Shown: positions 1-5,985 of the stretch, piece by piece
Layout: every line of letters starts with the position of its first letter
Numbering within the stretch: position 1 is the first letter of the stretch
Source: an uncultured Clostridia bacterium
Lineage (GTDB): Bacteria > Bacillota > Clostridia > Peptostreptococcales > Anaerovoracaceae
Direction of reading: 5' to 3'
Length of the DNA stretch: 14,048 nucleotides
Assembly (NCBI GenBank): GCA_934278925.1
Contig: CAKQWJ010000036.1
Span: forward strand, 1 to 14,048
Program-made: the position numbers and the translations under genes
Notes under the pieces: generated by a model
What the model was told of the DNA's origin: nothing
Databases searched by the model: none
The model's input: the letters and a program-made list of their open reading frames with translations, nothing else

Positions 1-13
1 GGCTAGTAAAAAA

Positions 14-44
14 TTGAAATTACCGGTCACATAAATCTTATACT
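14..44 (+). promoter_or_regulatory. Candidate sigma-A-type promoter
   Basis: TTGAAA at 14-19 and TATACT at 39-44 each match the consensus at five of six positions, but the spacer is 19 bases, longer than the usual 17. If used, it would produce a leader of about 410 bases containing the GC-rich repeats and the terminator hairpin before the pilin gene. No better promoter was found between the terminator and the pilin start. This is a weak call. Confidence 0.25.
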
Positions 45-76
45 TTTTCATTGTCCTATTGACGGGTAGCACATCA

Positions 77-240
77 GGAACAAGGGATTGCGTGGAGGGA
101 GGCACCACGCCGAGCTCGCCTTGGGCCCCTCCGGTTCGGGGGACGTGGTGCCCGTCGACGAAGGAACAAGGGATTGCGGGGAGGGAGGCACCACGCCCGG
201 CCCGCCTCGGGCCCCTGCGGCTCGCCGGGGCCCCTCCGAA
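77..240. repeat. Two-copy GC-rich intergenic repeat, 86-bp period
   Basis: A 35-base block beginning GGAACAAGGGATTGCG and ending GGCACCACGCC occurs at 77-111 and again at 163-197, with one visible mismatch (T versus G at the 17th base). The sequence after each block is related but diverged; both copies contain GGGCCCCT followed by a C/G-rich hairpin. The period is 86 bases. The block is far richer in G and C than its flanks. It could be an intergenic repetitive element or a structured RNA leader; no known family is recognised. Confidence 0.75.
101..152 (+). other. Perfect 9-bp dyad enclosing a nested hairpin
   Basis: GGCACCACG at 101-109 is the exact reverse complement of CGTGGTGCC at 144-152. 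Between them, CCCC and GGGG runs at about 126-142 can form a nested hairpin. The same GGCACCACG recurs at 187-195 in the second repeat copy, so the single complementary arm at 144-152 could pair with either. This would form a stable element in RNA or a cruciform in DNA. Any regulatory role is inference. Confidence 0.45.
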
Positions 241-337
241 TCCGAAAGAAGAGAAGCATTAGACCGACATACAGAAAGTAGCTCTAACAAAACTAGCAAA
301 TATTTTTAAACCCGAAAAACCGAATAATAAGTTTAAG

Positions 338-401
338 ATTCCCCTTTTCAGTACCCATTCATGCCGGATGAAAACAAACGTGTACTGAAGGGGAATTTTT
401 T
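338..401 (+). terminator. Intrinsic terminator or attenuator before the pilus operon
   Basis: The left arm at 338-354 (ATTCCCC...CAGTAC) pairs with the right arm GTACTGAAGGGGAAT at 382-396 over 15 base pairs, with a two-base T bulge on the left. The loop carries a smaller TTCAT/ATGAA hairpin. The right arm runs straight into TTTTTT ending at 401. It is a good Rho-independent terminator on the + strand. It lies only 62 bases before the pilin ATG and after a region with no gene, so it may end a transcript from before the window or act as an attenuator in the pilus leader. The arms read as a hairpin on either strand, but only the + strand gives a 3' T-run. Confidence 0.75.
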
Positions 402-463
402 ATGTGCCATAATATCCCCACAGCAAATGCAAAGTCATCAATCTAAGTTCTAAGGAGGGAAAA

Positions 464-1960
464 ATGAGAAAAGAAAAACGGGTCAACGACCCCCACGCAG
501 TGACCGGAGGACCGGCCAATCACATCGGAGGTCCGACTAATCACATCGGAGGTCCGGCTAATCACACCGGAGGTCCGGCTAATCACACCGGAGGTCCGGG
601 CAAGCACACATCACACAGAATTCGGGCGGGACTGCTGGCCGTCTGTCTGACTTTGGGAGCGGCAATCCCCGGCGGCGCATGGGCCGCGGAAAAGAATCCT
701 CGTCAGGCGGTTTCCGGCGATGAAGCCACCCTGACCATGGGCAAAATCCTCACGGTCAATCACGCCGGCAAATTTCCGGGCACGTTACGGGACGTGAAGT
801 ATAAGTTGACAGCGGTGCGCGGTTTTGACAACGCCAACGAGAGCACCGGCGCCAGCGGCAAGCCCATTGCGGCGGAGAACATGCCTATGCCGGAAGCGTC
901 CACTGCAGAGCACCATCAGGTAAAAGTAACCGGCACCCATGCCGAGATTACGGTGGGAGATTTCCAGACTGCGGAGCGGGACAGCGACACGAAGAAGAGC
1001 CGCGTGACCCCGGTAAAAATAAAATTCCGTCAGGCCGGCTATTATCTGTATAAGCTCACGGAAGAAGGCTCCAACCCGGAGAAGGTGCCGGGTGTCACAT
1101 ACGATGACCACAGTTATTTTGTGGCCGTTTACGTAACCAACAAAACCGACGATGCGGGAAACACGGAAGATGGCGTATATGTGCACAATATTACCTCCTA
1201 TCGGAATGAATCCGGCAAGGAAAATTATCAGCCGAACCTCTCGGACATCTCCGGAATCACCGACAACGGCGGAACCGATGCCACGGAAAACGTCAAGGAA
1301 AATCTGGCAAAAATCGGAACATCCGACGGCGAGCATCCGAATCGGCTGGAAGCTTATCGTTTCTGGAATGACGCCCACGTCCAGGATTTGGTAATCACCA
1401 ACAACGTAAAAGGAAATCTGGGCGACCGGAATAAAGCCTTCGAATTTCAGGTAAAACTGTCCGGGTTGGAGCCGGGAACCGCCTACACCACGGAGGAAGC
1501 GGCAGCGGATACGGGAGACCGGACTGGCGAGAGCGTGAATTTGGTGCGCGCATCGGTGGGAACGATTCAGGGAAAGACCGTCGTTTCCGACGATTCCGGA
1601 AAAGCGGAATTTACTCTTCATCTGCGGGACGATGAAAAATTCGTTCTGAACGGGCTGCCGGTTTCCGCAGGGTATCAAGTGACGGAGCAGGCCAGCGATC
1701 ACATCGCTTCCTATCAGGTGAGCGGCTCCGGAAAAACACCGGAAATTCAGAAAAAGATGGAAGCCAACGATGTCAAGGAAAAGGCGCTGGCCACCGAAGC
1801 AGAGCGTGTTGATGCGGAAGACGGCACCGTCACGGTGGCCTTTACCAATGAGCGTAATCTGGCAACCGTTACCGGCGTAGCGGAAAGCACCGGGCCGGCG
1901 GCCCTTCTGGCCATCGCTGCAGTAGGTGCCATCGCTGCCCGCCGCCGAAAATATGAGTAA
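464..1960 (+). CDS. Major (backbone) pilin, FctA/Spy0128-like isopeptide-domain protein
   Basis: A 498-residue exported pilin, probably the shaft subunit. The ATG follows AAGGAGG (452-458) by five bases and there is no later in-frame ATG before the mature part. Residues 1-54 form an unusually long hydrophilic N-region holding five G-G-P-x-[NK]-H-[IT] heptads (15-49). A hydrophobic core (55-72) and AWA-type cleavage site near A74 follow. Residues ~88-230 resemble the FctA N-domain: K94, E200 (in a Y-x-Y-x-L-x-E motif) and N226 are the candidate intramolecular Lys-Asn isopeptide triad. Residues ~308-462 are a second such domain with E408 and N462, but Asn313 sits where the lysine is expected. 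The C-terminus has ATVTG (467-471), a hydrophobic helix and an RRRK tail, a non-LPXTG sorting signal. The stop overlaps the sortase start. Family membership is by pattern recognition; the backbone role is inferred from context. Confidence 0.85.
   Translation: MRKEKRVNDPHAVTGGPANHIGGPTNHIGGPANHTGGPANHTGGPGKHTSHRIRAGLLAVCLTLGAAIPGGAWAAEKNPRQAVSGDEATLTMGKILTVNHAGKFPGTLRDVKYKLTAVRGFDNANESTGASGKPIAAENMPMPEASTAEHHQVKVTGTHAEITVGDFQTAERDSDTKKSRVTPVKIKFRQAGYYLYKLTEEGSNPEKVPGVTYDDHSYFVAVYVTNKTDDAGNTEDGVYVHNITSYRNESGKENYQPNLSDISGITDNGGTDATENVKENLAKIGTSDGEHPNRLEAYRFWNDAHVQDLVITNNVKGNLGDRNKAFEFQVKLSGLEPGTAYTTEEAAADTGDRTGESVNLVRASVGTIQGKTVVSDDSGKAEFTLHLRDDEKFVLNGLPVSAGYQVTEQASDHIASYQVSGSGKTPEIQKKMEANDVKEKALATEAERVDAEDGTVTVAFTNERNLATVTGVAESTGPAALLAIAAVGAIAARRRKYE
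506..610 (+). repeat. 21-bp coding minisatellite in the pilin signal peptide
   Basis: Five in-frame 21-base units encode GGPANHI, GGPTNHI, GGPANHT, GGPANHT and GGPGKHT. Units 3 and 4 (548-568 and 569-589) are identical in DNA; the others differ by a few bases. The array encodes residues 15-49, upstream of the hydrophobic signal core, so it would be removed with the signal peptide or stay cytoplasmic. A unit of 21 bases can expand or contract by slippage without breaking the frame. Confidence 0.9.
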
Positions 1961-2708
1961 ATCCGAGGAGTGCCGGCAACTGGCCCGCTGGAATCGGCGC
2001 GTGCGGCGAAGCATCCGGGCGGACCGTTTCGTTGCATGCATACTAAAGTGTATCGTGCTGACACTTTTATTGTTGGTGGGATTTTCCTACTACGACATGT
2101 ACCGGTTCACCCGGGCGGGAATCGACGGAGTGGCGTATCGAGATTTTGCGGCTCTGCGGCAGATTAATCCCGATGTGGCCGCCTGGCTCACTTTGGACGG
2201 AACCCATGTGGACCATCCGGTGGTGAAGGGAAAGGATAATTTCGAATATTTGGACCGGGATTTCTACGGAAAAACCTACGCCGGCGGCACCCTGTTCCTG
2301 GACGAGCAATGTCCCAAGGATTTTACCCAAGAGTACCAGCTTATCCACGGACATCATATGGCCGGAGGTGCCATGTTCGGCGACCTGAAGAAGTATTTGG
2401 ACAAGAATTTCTTCCGTAAAAACAAAAAGGGTCAGCTACTGACACCGAAGGGCCGATACGATTTGGAGATTATCGGGGTGGGCATATTCGACGCTTATGA
2501 TTCCAAAATCTACAGCATAAACGGAAAGAAGAACCGCCCCATGGAATCCTTCCGCCGGTGCAGGCGGAAACGGCCGGTCCGCGGGAAGTTCCGGGACCGG
2601 CTCCTGTGCTTGTCCACCTGCTCCGGAGATATGGACGACCGGAGGATCGTGGTGTTCTGCCGAATGGCGGATCCGGAAGAGTCTCACACGGAAGGAAGGA
2701 AAGAATGA
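1953..2708 (+). CDS. srtB: Class B-type sortase, likely pilus polymerase
   Basis: A 251-residue membrane-anchored cysteine transpeptidase, expected to cleave the ATVTG-type motifs of the neighbouring pilins after Thr and join subunits through lysine side chains. The ATG at 1953 lies inside ATGAGTAA, overlapping the pilin stop by 8 bases and implying translational coupling; the nine codons upstream in frame lie inside the pilin gene and were excluded. A basic N-terminus and one membrane helix (about 25-45) give an N-in topology. The class B signature is clear: the catalytic His134 region reads IHGHHMAGG followed by MFGDLKKYLD, Cys223 is in LSTCS, and Arg231 is in DDRRIVVF. Streptococcal FCT pilus polymerases also belong to this class. 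Residues 198-216 are abnormally arginine-rich just before the Cys strand, which could reflect two compensating frameshifts. The stop overlaps the next start by ATGA. Confidence 0.88.
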   Translation: MSKSEECRQLARWNRRVRRSIRADRFVACILKCIVLTLLLLVGFSYYDMYRFTRAGIDGVAYRDFAALRQINPDVAAWLTLDGTHVDHPVVKGKDNFEYLDRDFYGKTYAGGTLFLDEQCPKDFTQEYQLIHGHHMAGGAMFGDLKKYLDKNFFRKNKKGQLLTPKGRYDLEIIGVGIFDAYDSKIYSINGKKNRPMESFRRCRRKRPVRGKFRDRLLCLSTCSGDMDDRRIVVFCRMADPEESHTEGRKE

Positions 2709-3226
2709 CGGAAGAAATTGCGGAAAAAAAGAGAATGGTGAAAAGCATTTGGAAGGGAATCCTGATTCGTGCGGGAACCTTCGCCTTGACGCTTTGGATT
2801 GTTTTTACGTTCGTATTCGGAATCCGGATTGCGGACGGAAACGATATGGCACCGGCGATTCGTGAGGGAGACCTGGTGGTGTATTACCGATGCGGAAATT
2901 TTGCCAACCGGGACAGCGTGGTGTATGAAGCGGATGGGAACGTGTACCTGGGTCGGATTGCCGGATGCGAGGGAGCGGTTATCGGAAAAACCGAAGACCA
3001 CCGTCTGACCATCGATGGGCGGATTCAGCCGGTGCAGCCGGGACTGGGAATTTACAGCGAAACGCCGGCCGGAGATTTAAAGGAAGGGCTTACCGTGGAA
3101 CCGGGCCGGTTTTTTATTCTGGGAGACTGCCGGGAGGAATCTTCGGACAGTCGATGCTTTGGAACGGTGGGAAAGGACAAAATTCGGGGGAAGGTATTTC
3201 TCCTGTGGCGACGGCGCAGCATATAG
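2705..3226 (+). CDS. sipA: SipA-like, probably inactive signal peptidase I homologue (pilus assembly chaperone)
   Basis: A 173-residue signal peptidase I (S26) fold protein with one N-terminal membrane helix (about 20-40). The start is the ATG in the ATGA overlap with the sortase stop; the frame extends upstream only through sortase coding sequence. Typical boxes are recognisable: GNDMAPAI...EGD (residues 45-56), the YLGR-I strand (81-85) and GDC...SSDSRCFG near the C-terminus. Active enzymes have Ser in the G-[DN]-S-M-x-P motif and Lys before R-V/I; here these are Asp47 and Gly83. Loss of both residues matches streptococcal SipA, in which the same Asp and Gly replacements are known and which is needed for pilus polymerisation without peptidase activity. 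The position between sortase and minor pilin supports the same role. It could instead be a peptidase with an altered mechanism, but that is less likely. Confidence 0.85.
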   Translation: MTEEIAEKKRMVKSIWKGILIRAGTFALTLWIVFTFVFGIRIADGNDMAPAIREGDLVVYYRCGNFANRDSVVYEADGNVYLGRIAGCEGAVIGKTEDHRLTIDGRIQPVQPGLGIYSETPAGDLKEGLTVEPGRFFILGDCREESSDSRCFGTVGKDKIRGKVFLLWRRRSI

Positions 3227-3234
3227 AAAGGAGG
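3227..3234 (+). promoter_or_regulatory. Ribosome binding site of the fused pilin ORF
   Basis: AAAGGAGG lies four bases before the ATG at 3239 and directly after the sipA stop (TAG, 3224-3226). Unlike the two preceding junctions, the genes do not overlap here. The site fixes the start used for the small-pilin part. Confidence 0.75.
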
Positions 3235-3238
3235 AAGT

Positions 3239-5917
3239 ATGACGAGAAAAATAGCGACGCTTTGGCTCGCCCTGATTCTGTGCATGATGTATTCGGTTTC
3301 CGTGGGTGCGGAGAGCCAATGGATGACGGAGATCAAGGTGAGCTACAGTGCAGTGGGCAGTCCGGGAGATGCGGAGGGTGTTTTCCAATTGCGGGGAACC
3401 ACGGAGGATACCCCCATGCCGGAAGGGGCAGAGGGACACCGGATTTGTGTGCCGGCGGGAGAGACGCGTTCTTTTGGGGAAATCGTTTTTTCCAGTCCCG
3501 GTGTGTATATCTATGAAGTCAATCGACGAAACAATCCGAAAGGCGTCACCGCCCGAGATTCCTCGGTGTACCGGGTAACGGTGGTGGTGCGAAGCGACGG
3601 AGAGGTGCAGCAGGTGATTGAGACGGACGGAGAGAAGGTGACGGAAATTCGGTACGAAGATCGGTATGAGAAGGCGGCCTTGGTGGAGACAGGGGATGCG
3701 AAATCCTTGCTTCTCCCGGGTGCGGGTTTTCTCGGTGCGCTGGCGGCGCTGTTTTGCCTGCGGAAGAATCGCCGAAAACGAAAGAAGGAGGGCATGCGCA
3801 CCCTTATCGGTACGCTGCTTCTTTTTACCGTGTTCACAATCGGTGCGGGCGCGCCCACATACGGTGCCACTAAAGATCTTCGGGTGACCTACGACCGATT
3901 CCAAGAACTGCCGGAGAATTACGCGAAGATTACCGGGTTGCCCCTGCAGGAGGCGGAGATTACCACCACAAACGGAAATATCCACAAGTACAACGGGTAC
4001 GTGGGGAACAACCAGACGGAGAAGCGGGATTTTGTGGCGTACTACGGAACGGTGAAGTTCGGAACGCGGAATCGAAATGACACAAGCAACGCGATTACGA
4101 AGGCCAACGAGGTAAAAGGAAATATCACTCTGCGCTGGAGGAACCGGGCGGTTCTTTCGGACAACACCAAGGCCGACGTGAAGGTCGTGGTGAGCGGATG
4201 GACTTTTTCTCTGGGGAAAAATCAGAGTTCAAAGATCGGGAATGACACAAAGGTGTACGTGCCCATTCTCCAGTCGTCCGGACCGAACAGCAAAGCTACG
4301 GAGCTGTGTACCGCTTCCCCGCGCACGAAGTACAGCGTGAACAACGGAACCACGGCCAATTCGCTGGCGGGAGCCTGCATCACCACGAAGTGCAATGTGA
4401 AGATTCAAATCCTTCAAGCGGGAACGGACACGCCGGTGGACGAAGCCAAATATCCGCGGCTGCTCTTCGGGTTCCGGGATTTGGACGTGGAGGATACCAC
4501 CATCGCCAAGGGGAAGAGTGCGGCGGAACGGTATAACGGACCCTACGCAGAGGGCGTGGAGCTGATTTCCGGATTCGAGAGCCCGGTGGCGCTGGCGAAG
4601 AAAACCGATGCCAACAAAGCGATGCAGACGCTGGAGAAGGTGACAACAGTAGGAGAGAACTTGAGGGTTTGCGGGGACGGCGCGAAGATGGAAGCCTACA
4701 ACAAGGCCACCGGAACCAGCGGCGACAACGGAACCTATTACTCCGGTTTTATTTCTCCGGTGAAGCCCCAGGGGTTTAGTTTCAAATGGACGGGTTCCAT
4801 CAGCATTTCCGGGAAAATGATGGGGACGGCGCTGTGGACGCAGCCGGAGGTGGCGGTGAAAGCCACTCGCGGCGAAGGCGGCTCCATTCAGAAGGAAGGG
4901 CTCACCACCTACATCATCAACAGCTCCACCACCTACGATTACACCCCGGCCAAAGGCTATCGGGTAAAATCTCTGACGGTGGAGGGGGAGCCGGTGGATT
5001 TCAACCCGGCGGGCGGAACCTATCGGTTTGATCGCTTGTACACCAGCCCGGTGCATCCACGAAGCGCCAAGACGGGCCGGGAACTGGAGACCAAAGTCTA
5101 CACCATCGATGTTCAATTTCAACGGATTGAACACAAGATTACCACCAAGGTGATCGGCGGCACCATCGATCCCGACGTGGTGGTGGGAGAAGGAGACGAT
5201 GAGACCATCCACTATCGCCCGAACGATGGGTATGAATTGGAGAAGGTGACCGTGGACGGCGAGGAGGTGAACGTAAAAGAATATCCGAGCGAATATACTT
5301 TTACCGACGTTCAGAAGGATCACCATATCGAAGTGGTGTACCGAAAAATTCCGGTGGGAACCCTGACCTTGCGCAAGGAAGTGACCGGCGCTCTGGGCGA
5401 CCGGAGCAAGAAGTTCGAATTCCAAGTGAGCCTGTCCGGGCTGAAGCCTTCCGCCGAATACGAGGCAGACGGCATCGAAGCTGCGGACGCCGGAGAACTT
5501 ACGGAAAAAGGTTTTTCTTCGGATGAAAACGGAAAGGCGGAACTTCGTCTGAAAATGAAGGATGACGAAAGCGCGCAATTCAAAGACCTTCCGGCAGGAA
5601 CAACGTATCGGATTACCGAAGCTCCCAGCGACCACATTGCCTCCTATCGGCAGAAGGCTACCGGTGAAAAACCGACGCATCAAGCCGTTCAGCGGGAAAA
5701 CGCCGATGCGGGAAGGGAACTTTCCACGGAGACGGAAGTGCTGGATGAAGAGGATGGGGACATTGAAGTGATTGTTACCAACAATCGCCCCATCGCTACG
5801 GTCACCGGAGTTGGAAACAGCGACGCGCCGTATTACGCCGCCGGAATCGTCACACTTCTTCTGTGTGGCGGATGGATTTTCGGTGTGGTACTATATAAAA
5901 GAAAAAAGTATCACTGA
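3239..5917 (+). CDS. In-frame fusion of a small FctB-like pilin and a large adhesin-like tip pilin
   Basis: One uninterrupted frame of 892 codons carries two complete surface proteins. Residues 1-185: signal peptide (cleavage near A24), a pilin domain with a Y-x-Y-E strand (90-93), LVETG (148-152), a membrane helix (~156-174) and a basic tail. Residues 186-892: a second signal peptide beginning MRTLIG, cleaved near 209-210; a large unrecognised globular region (~211-535) with four cysteines (357, 380, 385, 478); two divergent InlB B-type repeats (~537-705); an FctA-like isopeptide domain with candidate triad K713, E794 and N848; then ATVTG (853-857), a membrane helix and KRKK tail. In FCT loci these would be two genes, anchor pilin and tip adhesin. 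Possible outcomes are a polyprotein cut by signal peptidase at the internal site, internal initiation at M186 (AGGAGG two bases upstream), or a true fusion. Function of the tip domain is not known. Confidence 0.8.
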   Translation: MTRKIATLWLALILCMMYSVSVGAESQWMTEIKVSYSAVGSPGDAEGVFQLRGTTEDTPMPEGAEGHRICVPAGETRSFGEIVFSSPGVYIYEVNRRNNPKGVTARDSSVYRVTVVVRSDGEVQQVIETDGEKVTEIRYEDRYEKAALVETGDAKSLLLPGAGFLGALAALFCLRKNRRKRKKEGMRTLIGTLLLFTVFTIGAGAPTYGATKDLRVTYDRFQELPENYAKITGLPLQEAEITTTNGNIHKYNGYVGNNQTEKRDFVAYYGTVKFGTRNRNDTSNAITKANEVKGNITLRWRNRAVLSDNTKADVKVVVSGWTFSLGKNQSSKIGNDTKVYVPILQSSGPNSKATELCTASPRTKYSVNNGTTANSLAGACITTKCNVKIQILQAGTDTPVDEAKYPRLLFGFRDLDVEDTTIAKGKSAAERYNGPYAEGVELISGFESPVALAKKTDANKAMQTLEKVTTVGENLRVCGDGAKMEAYNKATGTSGDNGTYYSGFISPVKPQGFSFKWTGSISISGKMMGTALWTQPEVAVKATRGEGGSIQKEGLTTYIINSSTTYDYTPAKGYRVKSLTVEGEPVDFNPAGGTYRFDRLYTSPVHPRSAKTGRELETKVYTIDVQFQRIEHKITTKVIGGTIDPDVVVGEGDDETIHYRPNDGYELEKVTVDGEEVNVKEYPSEYTFTDVQKDHHIEVVYRKIPVGTLTLRKEVTGALGDRSKKFEFQVSLSGLKPSAEYEADGIEAADAGELTEKGFSSDENGKAELRLKMKDDESAQFKDLPAGTTYRITEAPSDHIASYRQKATGEKPTHQAVQRENADAGRELSTETEVLDEEDGDIEVIVTNNRPIATVTGVGNSDAPYYAAGIVTLLLCGGWIFGVVLYKRKKYH
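3785..3796 (+). promoter_or_regulatory. Internal Shine-Dalgarno and ATG at the pilin-pilin junction
   Basis: AAGGAGG at 3785-3791 is followed by GC and then ATG at 3794, in frame with the large ORF, exactly where the second signal peptide begins. The Shine-Dalgarno is perfect but the two-base gap to the ATG is shorter than the usual five to nine. This looks like the former start of an independent gene and may still allow some internal initiation. Confidence 0.5.
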
Positions 5918-5985
5918 AAATAGACTGCGGACGGAGCCGGAAGCGAACCGGATGACGCAATTCCGGGCAGAGAAAGAAGCGCGAA

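Larger units (their letters stand above)
1..463. other. Intergenic region upstream of the pilus operon
   Basis: This 463-base stretch has no open reading frame I would defend. The short frames across 59-309 run through a repeat whose 86-base period is not a multiple of three, and none has a good ribosome binding site. It is a mosaic: an AT-rich start (1-60) with a weak promoter-like pair, a very GC-rich block (about 77-240) made of two diverged repeat copies with dyad symmetry, an AT-rich A/C-containing stretch (241-337) in which I see nothing definite, a terminator hairpin (338-401), and a short leader with a strong Shine-Dalgarno AAGGAGG at 452-458, five bases before the pilin ATG. The sharp change in base composition suggests an inserted or mobile repeat element. 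Confidence 0.6.

Noticed and set aside
77..240. CRISPR array
   Set aside because: Only two diverged copies with an 86-base period, no regular short repeats and spacers, and no cas genes.
59..309. Short overlapping frames on both strands in the GC-rich upstream block
   Set aside because: The 86-base repeat shifts frame between copies, no ribosome binding site is present, and the peptides are low-complexity products of GC-rich DNA.
403..413. CATAAT as a -10 element just before the pilin gene
   Set aside because: The matching -35 position falls inside the terminator stem and does not resemble TTGACA.
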